Shown: positions 1 to 6,816 of the stretch, one piece after another
Layout: each line of letters starts with the position of its first letter
Position numbering within the stretch: the first letter of the stretch is position 1
NCBI GenBank assembly: GCA_965651255.1
Contig: CBFGRU010000028.1
Coordinates: forward strand, 1-18,190
Length of the DNA stretch: 18,190 bases
Source of the DNA: CBFGRU01 sp965651255
GTDB taxonomy: Bacteria > Planctomycetota > Phycisphaerae > Phycisphaerales > SM1A02
Direction: 5' to 3'
Made by a program: the position numbers and the translations under genes
The notes under the pieces: model-generated
The model's database searches: none
Told to the model about the DNA's origin: nothing
The model's input: the letters and a program-made list of their open reading frames with translations, nothing else

Positions 1-812
1 CGGCCGATCCCAACGTGCGCGGAATTGCGGTGACGGGCTCGGCGGCGCACGGGCGATGCGATCGCGTGAGCGATCTCGACATGATTCTCTATCTGCGCGA
101 GCCGGTCAGCGATGAAACGTTCGAGCGACTCGTGCGCGAGGCGAAGGAGTCCGGTGGCGACCTCTACGGCGGCAATGCGGCGGAAGGGTTCGCCCTGTGG
201 AAAGTCGTCGAGGGCATCAAGGTTGATCACGGTTACGACCGCGTTGATGAGATGCAATCACGGATCGACAAGGTGCTGGATGAGTCGAACCTCGACCTCG
301 ACACGCAACTCATGATCGATGGCATCCGCACGGGAGTGGTTCTGCACGACCCGGATGGGCACGTGGCGGGGTGGATCGAGCGGACGAACGAGTACCCCGT
401 GGCGCTCGCGCACGCGATGATCGGCAAGTTCCTCGGACAGCGGCCGGCGTGGATCTGGCATCACATGATCGCAGATCGCGGTGAAGTCATGATGTGGCGG
501 GAAGAAGCGCTGGAACTGACAAAGCGGCTGTTGGCGGTGCTCTATGCACTCAATCGTCGCTGGCATCCGGGCAAAATGAAGGGGCTGGATCGGGGAGAGC
601 TTTCGTTTGCGATTTCGCCGCCGGTGTTCCGCGGCCGGCTGGAGCGATTGTTCACAGATGAGTTAGACCGAGCGGTGCAGGTGGCTGAAGCGTTGACCGC
701 TGAGGTGTTTGCGCTGGTCGAGCAGCACGAGCCGGCGTGTGTGGAAGCGGTCGAGAAGGCGCGATCGCGGTTCCGCATGCCCGTTCCGGGGTTACCTACC
801 ATGGATGTATGA
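1..812 (+). CDS. Nucleotidyltransferase-fold protein (MNT/kanamycin-nucleotidyltransferase-like), 5' partial
   Basis: Probably a polymerase-beta-superfamily nucleotidyltransferase; the substrate is unknown. The reading frame is open to the left edge, and the residues before the first GTG (position 15, ADPNV) continue a normal strand, so the true start lies outside the window. The hallmark GS-x3-GR-x4-SD-x-D motif is visible as GSAAHGRCDRVSDLD (about 36-80), giving two metal-binding aspartates. A third acidic candidate is the Asp in IKVDHGYD (about 220-240). The helical C-terminal half contains LYALNRRWHPGKMKG, which resembles the C-terminal part of DUF4037-type nucleotidyltransferases. The stop codon overlaps the hslU start (ATGA, 809-812), so the two genes are probably co-transcribed and translationally coupled. 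The family includes aminoglycoside-modifying enzymes and toxin-antitoxin MNT proteins, but no HEPN partner is seen, and resistance or toxin function should not be assumed. Confidence 0.75.
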   Translation, partial: ADPNVRGIAVTGSAAHGRCDRVSDLDMILYLREPVSDETFERLVREAKESGGDLYGGNAAEGFALWKVVEGIKVDHGYDRVDEMQSRIDKVLDESNLDLDTQLMIDGIRTGVVLHDPDGHVAGWIERTNEYPVALAHAMIGKFLGQRPAWIWHHMIADRGEVMMWREEALELTKRLLAVLYALNRRWHPGKMKGLDRGELSFAISPPVFRGRLERLFTDELDRAVQVAEALTAEVFALVEQHEPACVEAVEKARSRFRMPVPGLPTMDV

Positions 813-2260
813 CCGAATCATCCCACGGCCCACGAGATTTGACGCCGCACGAAATCGTTGCGGAACTGGACCAGCACATCATCGGACAGGACGCCGCGAA
901 GCGCGCAGTCGCGATCGCGGTGCGCAATCGCTGGCGTCGGCGTCAGCTTGCCCCGGATCTGGCGCGCGAGGTCAGTCCGAAGAACATCATCATGGTGGGG
1001 CCAACCGGCGTCGGCAAAACGGAAATCGCGCGGCGGTTGGCGAAGCTCGTCAACGCGCCGTTTGTGAAGGTCGAAGCGAGCAAGTACACCGAAGTCGGCT
1101 ACCACGGGCGGGATGTGGAAAGCATGGTGCGCGACTTGGCGGAGATTGCCGCCAATCTCGTGCGGGCCGAGCAGGCCGAGCGTGTGCGGGCCGATGCGGA
1201 ACGACATGTTGAAGATCGGCTGGTCGCGCTGTTGATGGGCGATATGAAACTTGAGAAGCCGAAGAAGCCCGCGCCGGCGTATTCGGTGACGCCCGAGCAT
1301 GGAGATACCGGGGCTGGCGCATCCTTGATGGCGGAGCAGGAAGAACCCGAGGAGCGCGAGGATGCCGGCCAGCGTGTCCGCGAACGTCTGCGCGCGAAAC
1401 TGCGCGAGGGGATGTTCGAGGATCGCGAGATCGAGATTCATGTGCGCGAGCGCAAGTCGATTCCGATCATGGGCATGATGGGGCCGGACCAGATGGACCC
1501 GAACATGAGTTCCATGCTGGAGAGTATCCTGCCCGAGCAGACGAAGCGGCGAAAGGTGACGGTGGCGCGGGCACGTTCGATTCTGCTCGAGGAAGAGACC
1601 GCGAAACTCATCGATAACGAGAAGATCGCCGAACAGGCGATCGAGCGGACGGAGTCGAGCGGCATCATCTTTCTTGATGAGATCGACAAGATTGCGAGTT
1701 CATCAAATGCGCAGGGGCGCGGGAGCGCCGATGTCAGTCGCCAGGGCGTGCAGCGTGACCTTCTGCCGATCGTGGAGGGTTCGGCGGTGAACACGCGGTA
1801 CGGCGTCGTGCACACGGACGGCATTCTGTTTATCGCCGCGGGCGCGTTTCACGTCGCGACGATCAGCGATCTCATGCCGGAGTTGCAGGGACGTTTCCCG
1901 ATTCGGGTTGAGTTGACGCCGCTGACCCGCGAGGATTTTCAGCGCATTCTCACCGAACCGAAAGGTGCGCTCACCGTGCAGCAGAAAGCGCTGCTCGGGA
2001 CGGAAGGGTTGGCCATCGAATACGAGCCGGCGGCGATTGACGCGATGGCCGACCTCGCTGCACAAGCGAACGAACGGCTGGAGAACATCGGCGCGCGACG
2101 ACTGATGACGATTCTCGAATGTGTTTTCGAGGACATCGCCTTTGATGCGCCGGAACTGGTGAAGAAGGGTGAGCAATCCATCACCATCACCGAACCGTTC
2201 GTGCGTGAACGTCTGGCGCGCGTTCTGCAGGATGAAGACCTCAGCCGCTTCGTCCTTTAA
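809..2260 (+). CDS. hslU: HslU, ATPase/unfoldase subunit of the HslVU protease
   Basis: AAA+ unfoldase that feeds proteins into the HslV peptidase in the cytoplasm. The ATG at 809 was chosen because it overlaps the previous stop (ATGA) and begins the conserved LTPHEIVAELDQHIIGQ segment; no clear Shine-Dalgarno is seen, consistent with coupling. The protein is 483 aa, against 443 in E. coli. Walker A GPTGVGKT lies at residues 64-71 and Walker B IIFLDE at 286-291. The sensor/arginine region with ELQGRFPIR and the C-terminal tail DLSRFVL are intact; that tail normally docks into HslV, so an HslV partner is expected somewhere. The extra length is mostly in the intermediate domain, a charged, Pro/Glu-rich stretch around residues 150-190. 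The pore loop, usually GYVG, reads GYHG at 97-100. hslV usually sits directly beside hslU, but here the upstream neighbour is a nucleotidyltransferase and hslV is not in the window. Confidence 0.96.
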   Translation: MTESSHGPRDLTPHEIVAELDQHIIGQDAAKRAVAIAVRNRWRRRQLAPDLAREVSPKNIIMVGPTGVGKTEIARRLAKLVNAPFVKVEASKYTEVGYHGRDVESMVRDLAEIAANLVRAEQAERVRADAERHVEDRLVALLMGDMKLEKPKKPAPAYSVTPEHGDTGAGASLMAEQEEPEEREDAGQRVRERLRAKLREGMFEDREIEIHVRERKSIPIMGMMGPDQMDPNMSSMLESILPEQTKRRKVTVARARSILLEEETAKLIDNEKIAEQAIERTESSGIIFLDEIDKIASSSNAQGRGSADVSRQGVQRDLLPIVEGSAVNTRYGVVHTDGILFIAAGAFHVATISDLMPELQGRFPIRVELTPLTREDFQRILTEPKGALTVQQKALLGTEGLAIEYEPAAIDAMADLAAQANERLENIGARRLMTILECVFEDIAFDAPELVKKGEQSITITEPFVRERLARVLQDEDLSRFVL

Positions 2261-2268
2261 GTTGATTG

Positions 2269-3900
2269 CTATCGCGCGGTGAGGAGTTGCTGCCACTTCG
2301 CCATCGGTGCGTCCATCTGCGTCCACCGGGTGAACTGCAGGGCGGCCTGATGAAGAAACATGGCGCTGCCGGTGATGGTCCGCGCGCCGCGTGCTTCGGC
2401 TTCCTGAATGAGCGGCGTGCGCTCGGGGGTGTACACCGTGTCGAACACCGTGACCGAGTCATCCAGCGGAACGTCCTGGCCGCGCGCGAGCGACTCAAAG
2501 GGATTCTCATCTGGCGCGGGACCGCCGGCCATGCCAATTGATGTGGCGTTGATCATGATGGGAAAGCAGCCGCAGCCGAGCGCGTCGTTCTCACCTACCA
2601 CGACGTGGGCAGCGGGCGCGTTTCCGAACCGACGGCCGTGGAAGTCGGCGGCCAGTGCCTCGGCGCGGTCGCGCGAGCGATTGAACACCACCACCTTCAC
2701 GCCGTGAGCAACGAGTCCGGCCACGATCGACCGCGCCACCCCACCTGCCCCGATGACCGCAGCACGCGTTCCCGCGAGGTTCGCGGGGCGGATGCCCATG
2801 CCGTTGCACAGCGCCTCGATCGCCGCCGGGGCATCGGTGTTCATCGCGTGCGGCCTGCCATCATCGTCAATGGTCAACGTGTTCGCCGCACCGATCGCTT
2901 CGACGAGCGGATCCATCACTCCCTCGCGCTCGCGCACGAAGCGAACCAGATGCTCCTTGTGCGGCAGCGTGACGCTCGCGCCGCGGAAGTCGAGCGGAGC
3001 GTGGTCGATCAGCGCGCCGACCGTCGCGGTGAAGTGCTCCCACTCCGGCGGAACGGGCAGCGGCAGGTACACGCCATCGTGGCCGACCGCATCAAAGCCG
3101 GCATTGTGCAGCAGCGGACTCTTCGAGTGCTCTACCGGCCAGCCAATGACGCCGTACACCCGGGTGCTCGGGCCGATCTTCGGAAACCGGTAAAGATCGT
3201 TCAGCTCATCCAGCGTCGGTTGGCCGGGCGCCGTTCCGGTCGCGGGGCCATCGGAGGCAAAGGTCAGCAGACCGCCGAACTTCGGCGCAAGAACGCGGCT
3301 CATGAGTCCAAACGCGCCCATGCAGAGGGCGATCGTGGGTTTCTTCCGTTCACGCAACAGGTCAAACGCTTCCAGGTTGTCGCGCAGCGATCGTGCCGTC
3401 CAGGCGACTTTGATCACCGCGCAGGCGGACTCGTTCGTCATCGTTTCGATGCGTTGAAGCAGATCAGCCGGTCGCCCGCGAACATCATGGCTCGAAAGTA
3501 TGAGGGCGGTCTCGAGATCGCGCGGCTGCGCCGCATGCGCAACGGCCAGGTTGATCTTCTGCCGCAGGTTTCTGCTGCGCGTGTAGGCCGCCAACTCGAA
3601 ATCGATGTACCGGGGCCGATGATCTTCCGTCGCGAGGTACTCAAGCAGACTGACGCGGTCAGCATCATCGCCATCATACAGCCCGCCTTCCTCCGCCGAT
3701 CGACACGTCACGATGCACGGCGCGGGTGAATCACGCACAAGGTGCGCAACCGCGCGCTGTGCATCCGGTTCATCGGCCAGCGGGTCAACACGCCACTCGA
3801 TCAGACGCGCGCCGCGTTCGACGGCCCCTCGCGCCCGGGCGAGTGCCTCATCCACCGATGTCGGTGCATCGACCAGAATGGGCACCGCAAGAAACGTCAT
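2269..3900 (-). CDS. aroDE: Bifunctional 3-dehydroquinate dehydratase (type I) / shikimate dehydrogenase
   Basis: Catalyses steps three and four of the shikimate pathway: dehydration of 3-dehydroquinate, then NADPH-dependent reduction of 3-dehydroshikimate. The 543 aa protein has two domains in one frame. Residues 1-230 are a type I dehydroquinase: EWRVD at 35-39, catalytic His138 in ILSSHDV and Schiff-base Lys164 in VIKVAWTA. Residues 245-543 are shikimate dehydrogenase: substrate-binding SKSP at 259-262, catalytic Lys315 in TLPHK, Asp356 in NTD, nucleotide-binding GAGGVARS at 384-391 and NATSIGM at 451-457. All expected catalytic residues are present in both halves, so both activities should be retained. 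The fusion is known from plants, chlamydiae and planctomycetes. The gene converges on hslU with only 8 bases between the stops, and I see no terminator hairpin there. The ATG at 3900 starts a typical dehydroquinase N-terminus; no strong Shine-Dalgarno precedes it. Confidence 0.95.
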   Translation of the reverse strand: MTFLAVPILVDAPTSVDEALARARGAVERGARLIEWRVDPLADEPDAQRAVAHLVRDSPAPCIVTCRSAEEGGLYDGDDADRVSLLEYLATEDHRPRYIDFELAAYTRSRNLRQKINLAVAHAAQPRDLETALILSSHDVRGRPADLLQRIETMTNESACAVIKVAWTARSLRDNLEAFDLLRERKKPTIALCMGAFGLMSRVLAPKFGGLLTFASDGPATGTAPGQPTLDELNDLYRFPKIGPSTRVYGVIGWPVEHSKSPLLHNAGFDAVGHDGVYLPLPVPPEWEHFTATVGALIDHAPLDFRGASVTLPHKEHLVRFVREREGVMDPLVEAIGAANTLTIDDDGRPHAMNTDAPAAIEALCNGMGIRPANLAGTRAAVIGAGGVARSIVAGLVAHGVKVVVFNRSRDRAEALAADFHGRRFGNAPAAHVVVGENDALGCGCFPIMINATSIGMAGGPAPDENPFESLARGQDVPLDDSVTVFDTVYTPERTPLIQEAEARGARTITGSAMFLHQAALQFTRWTQMDAPMAKWQQLLTAR

Positions 3901-4063
3901 CGACGCATCGTAGCGGTAGGTCGGGCGAATCCGTAGTGAACCGAGTCGGACGTCCCTATCTTCTCCAGGCCGCTGAACCGACGGAATTCTTCATCTGCCC
4001 GGCCGAACCCAATGGACTTGCCTCCTCACACGGGGCAAAGTTGGTGCAGTAGTTGCGGACACC

Positions 4064-4069
4064 AGGAAG
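4064..4069 (+). promoter_or_regulatory. Ribosome binding site of the small unknown gene at 4076
   Basis: AGGAAG lies six bases before the ATG at 4076. It is one of the few good Shine-Dalgarno matches in the window and is the main support for calling the otherwise unrecognised gene that follows. Confidence 0.6.
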
Positions 4070-4075
4070 TGCCCA

Positions 4076-4459
4076 ATGACCAACGGCCTTGATGCCAACC
4101 TGCCCGCTGATGCCGCTGCGATTGAAGCAGCGCTGCGCCAGTTGCACCGAGTGACCGATCAACTCGGACAGATTGAGCGCACCAGTGGTGATCAGTTGCG
4201 CACCCATGCGCCGATGCTCTTCCAGGGGCTGACCGACAGTCGCCGATTGCTCGAACACTTCATCGCAGATGAAGCGTTGTCGCGCGGAATCGAATTCGGG
4301 TATCTGCCGGAACCAGCCGTCCAACCGACGGACGAATCTCCAATTGATCCCGCGACCTCGGGCGCGGATGAGTCGTCTTACCCGCCTAGCATGCCGAACC
4401 ATGACCAATCCGCTTCTCGACCGCACACTCGCGTTTCTCCACGCGAACCTCGACGGTGA
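4076..4459 (+). CDS. Small protein of unknown function, helical N-terminus
   Basis: I do not recognise a family. The 127 aa product is predicted soluble. Residues about 10-70 look like two or three amphipathic helices (IEAALRQLHRVTDQLGQIE and LTDSRRLLEHFIADEA). The remainder is Pro/Ser/Asp-rich and probably disordered. There is no signal peptide or membrane segment. The start is supported by AGGAAG at a spacing of six and by codon use with G/C third positions like the neighbours. The last 59 bases overlap the next gene if that starts at 4401, an unusually long overlap that fits a fast-evolving tail. The gene is first in a + strand run ending in the hydroxyacid dehydrogenase and is divergent from aroDE across 175 bases. 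It could be a real lineage-specific protein or, less likely, an over-call; homologues would decide. Confidence 0.55.
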   Translation: MTNGLDANLPADAAAIEAALRQLHRVTDQLGQIERTSGDQLRTHAPMLFQGLTDSRRLLEHFIADEALSRGIEFGYLPEPAVQPTDESPIDPATSGADESSYPPSMPNHDQSASRPHTRVSPREPRR

Positions 4460-5018
4460 ATTCCAGTTCGATGAACACCTGCGCCCGATGAAGATCGTGG
4501 TCGCGCCGGATGGCCGATTGGTCGGGCCGGTCATGGTGGCGATGATCCAGTCCGCGGAAACGATCCTGTTTCTGCCGCAGGCCGATGACGACTCATTGCA
4601 GTTACTCATCACGCTTGAACCGTTCAAGGAGTCCGGTGCAGACGGTGCCCTGGCAGACCGCTGGCGCATCTATCACGGTGAACCGGAGGATGTGAACTGG
4701 GCGGTATTCTCGATCGACGCGGCCAAGTATGAAAGTGCGGTGATTGACGGTCAGGCCCTGCGAGTGGCGAACCCGCTGGCCGCGGATGAAGCCCGGCTCT
4801 GCCGGTTGATGAACCACGAGCGGGCGAGTGACTTTGCTCGCGGATGCAGGCAGGCGGGGTTCGATATCGAGTCGCCCGTGATGGTTGGAATTGATGCGTA
4901 CGGCCTCGATATCCGCGCGCGGTTCGGTGTGGTGCGCCTGGAAGCGCCGGAGCGGCTGCTGACCGCGGCAGCGGCGGAGGCGTTTCTGGATGATCTCTGC
5001 GGAGCGCGCGATTCATGA
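4401..5018 (+). CDS. DUF2470-like / split-barrel-related protein of unknown function
   Basis: A 205 aa soluble protein. Residues about 131-198, beginning DEARLCRLMNHERASDFAR and including MVGIDAYGLDIRARFGVVRL, follow the DUF2470 pattern: a histidine/asparagine-bearing helix followed by a 'giD..G.dlr' hairpin. That domain is found at the C-terminus of HugZ and other FMN-binding split-barrel haem-utilisation proteins. The N-terminal 120 residues are mixed alpha/beta and could be a degenerate barrel, but I see no clear flavin motif, so no haem function is claimed. The ATG at 4401 (MTNPLL) was chosen over an in-frame ATG at 4368 because the upstream residues look non-coding in this frame; neither has a good Shine-Dalgarno. 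The stop overlaps the next start as ATGA (5015-5018). It overlaps the upstream gene by 59 bases. Confidence 0.65.
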   Translation: MTNPLLDRTLAFLHANLDGEFQFDEHLRPMKIVVAPDGRLVGPVMVAMIQSAETILFLPQADDDSLQLLITLEPFKESGADGALADRWRIYHGEPEDVNWAVFSIDAAKYESAVIDGQALRVANPLAADEARLCRLMNHERASDFARGCRQAGFDIESPVMVGIDAYGLDIRARFGVVRLEAPERLLTAAAAEAFLDDLCGARDS

Positions 5019-6022
5019 ACGGAGATGCCCGAACGCCGCTTCCCCAGCCGGCGGAGGCGCGCATCGTCATCACGCGACCACTGCCGGATGATCCGGTCGC
5101 GCAACTGCGCGAGGCGGGTTTCCACCACGTATGGATGAATCCGCACGACTCGCGCCTGCCGCGCAATGAACTGCTCACGGCGATTCGCGGCGCACATGCC
5201 GTGCTGGCCACGCCGGCCGACACCTTGATCAACCACGAGTTCTTCGACGCCGCGGGCGAACAACTTGTGGTCGTCAGCAACTATGCGGTGGGTGTTGACA
5301 ACATCGATCTGGCGGAGGCGAAGCGGCGGGGGGTGATTGTCGGCCATACTCCCAACGCCGTCACCGAGCCGACGGCCGATGTGGCGTGGCTGCTGATTCT
5401 GGCGGCTGCGAAGCGCGCACGCGAAGGGTCGGACCTCGTGCGATCAGGAACATGGAAGGGGGTCGGACCGAATGAACTGCTGGGGCAGCGTCTCGTCGGA
5501 AAGACGCTCTTCATCGTCGGTGCCGGTCGAATCGGATATGCCACCGCGCGGCGGGCGATCGGATGGGAGATGAAGGTGCTCTATCACGCGCGATCGGCCC
5601 ATCCGGAGTTCGAGGCATCGCCGATTCACGCCCAGCGCGTCGAACTGGATGATGGTCTGCGTGAAGCGGACATCATCAGTCTGCACACCCCGCTGACAAG
5701 CGAGACGCGGCATCTGATCAATTCGGAACGCTTGTCATTGCTGAAGCCCACCGCCATTCTGGTCAACACCGCGCGCGGGGCGGTCATCGATGAGGCCGCG
5801 CTCGTTGAAGCGTTGCAGCAGAAGCGACTGTTTGCCGCGGGTCTGGATGTCTTCGAGCGCGAGCCGGAACTGGCGCCGGGTCTGGCTGATTGCGCGAACG
5901 TTTTCCTGATGCCCCACCTGGGTAGCGCAACGGTCGAGGATCGCGCGTGGATGACAGAACTCGCGGTGAAGAACGTGGTCGCCGCTCTGCGCGGGGAACC
6001 GTTGGCACATCGAATGGTGTGA
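5015..6022 (+). CDS. D-2-hydroxyacid dehydrogenase, NAD(P)H-dependent (glyoxylate/hydroxypyruvate reductase type)
   Basis: Cytoplasmic reductase of a 2-oxoacid such as glyoxylate or hydroxypyruvate to the D-2-hydroxyacid; the exact substrate cannot be read from the sequence. The length, 335 aa, is normal for the family. The Rossmann glycine motif GAGRIG is at 169-174. The catalytic trio is Arg254 in NTARGAVIDE, Glu283 in FEREPE and His301 in MPHLGSAT. The substrate-side SNYAVGVDNID (88-98) is also conserved. The second Rossmann strand is followed by YHARS (190-194), where basic residues often mark NADPH preference; this is inference. The start overlaps the stop of the DUF2470-like gene, suggesting co-translation. 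It converges on the pseudopilin-like gene with an 8-base gap and no obvious terminator. A phosphoglycerate dehydrogenase role is unlikely because the C-terminal regulatory domains are absent. Confidence 0.92.
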   Translation: MNGDARTPLPQPAEARIVITRPLPDDPVAQLREAGFHHVWMNPHDSRLPRNELLTAIRGAHAVLATPADTLINHEFFDAAGEQLVVVSNYAVGVDNIDLAEAKRRGVIVGHTPNAVTEPTADVAWLLILAAAKRAREGSDLVRSGTWKGVGPNELLGQRLVGKTLFIVGAGRIGYATARRAIGWEMKVLYHARSAHPEFEASPIHAQRVELDDGLREADIISLHTPLTSETRHLINSERLSLLKPTAILVNTARGAVIDEAALVEALQQKRLFAAGLDVFEREPELAPGLADCANVFLMPHLGSATVEDRAWMTELAVKNVVAALRGEPLAHRMV

Positions 6023-6030
6023 GTCGATGA

Positions 6031-6642
6031 TTACCGCATGGCCGGTGGTTCAATGGCCGGAATTTCCAGCGCGCGGCGGGCGGTGGCGTCGGTCTGCCAG
6101 ATGATCGGCCACTCTTCTGGCTCGATGCGCCGGGCGGAGCCGTCATCAAACATGATGAACCGGCGATCGTTCACGCCGCGGATCGTCCAGCCGAAGACGA
6201 TTCGTGCATCGCCGGTCGGTCGGAGTAGGCGGGCAAAAAAGAAGTCGCCGAAGCGGTACCACGGTTCATCGCGGACGGCCTGAATCGCCTCGGCCAATGC
6301 TTCGCGGTCCGCGGTCAACTCGGGGGATTCGCGGCCGCTGAGAATCAGATCGCGCACCGCCAGCGTGTGAATCGTCCAGACCGAATCATCCGGCATGCGC
6401 GGGTCGATGAAGTCATCGAAGGAGAGACTTGTCCAGGTCAACAGCTCGGCGATGTGGTCGGGGTAGCGGCCTTCGTGCTCGCGTGCCCACCGTTGCGACT
6501 TTTCGTGAATCTGGCGAAGACCGAGGATCGACTGATTCTCGCGCGCGTGAACGCGGCCGGTGATTCCCAGCCAGATACTCACGCCGAGTGCGACGACGCA
6601 GCAGAACGTGAAGACAATGACGATCACTCGGCCGGCGTGCAT
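6031..6642 (-). CDS. Pseudopilin-like single-pass membrane protein
   Basis: A 203 aa protein with one hydrophobic helix at residues 6-26 (VIVIVFTFCCVVALGVSIWL), then the helical NQSILGLRQIHEKSQRWAREH, the GRYPDHIAELL segment and, near the end, RFIMFDDGSARRIEP. This order resembles type II secretion-like pseudopilins of planctomycetes, where the helix is followed by 'LRQI...Y...N.GrYP..l..L' and the protein closes with an 'FaDGhv..i' hairpin. The usual prepilin-peptidase site (Gly-Phe-Thr-Leu-x-Glu) is missing, so it probably stays as a membrane-anchored globular protein facing the periplasm. The start is uncertain: an in-frame ATG at 6672 would add ten residues, and neither ATG has a Shine-Dalgarno. 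It is divergent from the hydroxylase gene across about 170 bases. Function unknown. Confidence 0.7.
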   Translation of the reverse strand: MHAGRVIVIVFTFCCVVALGVSIWLGITGRVHARENQSILGLRQIHEKSQRWAREHEGRYPDHIAELLTWTSLSFDDFIDPRMPDDSVWTIHTLAVRDLILSGRESPELTADREALAEAIQAVRDEPWYRFGDFFFARLLRPTGDARIVFGWTIRGVNDRRFIMFDDGSARRIEPEEWPIIWQTDATARRALEIPAIEPPAMR

Positions 6643-6802
6643 GGACGCAAGCGTAGGCGATTGACCGCGCATCTGCACCGAAACGGCGTTGAAACGGGGT
6701 ATCTTCCTTGTCCGCATGCTTCGCCTGCGCGTGATCGCATCGGTATCATTCTGTCGATCCGCTGATCGGTTTCGAGTGAGATCAGCCAGGAAACCTCCGC
6801 GC

Positions 6803-6810
6803 GGAAGGAG
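6803..6810 (+). promoter_or_regulatory. Strong ribosome binding site of the aromatic amino acid hydroxylase gene
   Basis: GGAAGGAG lies six bases upstream of the ATG at 6817. This strong match favours 6817 over the nearby in-frame ATG at 6823. Confidence 0.7.
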
Positions 6811-6816
6811 TCGGGC

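Noticed and set aside
1..812. Possible aminoglycoside-resistance nucleotidyltransferase or MNT/HEPN toxin-antitoxin member
   Set aside because: Only the generic GSx3GRx4SDxD fold is visible; there is no HEPN partner and the operon partner is hslU, so a specific resistance or toxin role is unsupported.
2605..3729. Plus-strand frame of 374 codons opposite aroDE
   Set aside because: It lies entirely within the well-supported aroDE gene, is rich in Arg and His and has no family resemblance; a product of high GC content.
3956..4669. Long minus-strand reading frame opposite the small unknown gene and DUF2470-like gene
   Set aside because: The composition is Arg/Ser-rich without recognisable motifs, and the opposite strand has a good ribosome binding site and typical codon use; treated as a shadow.
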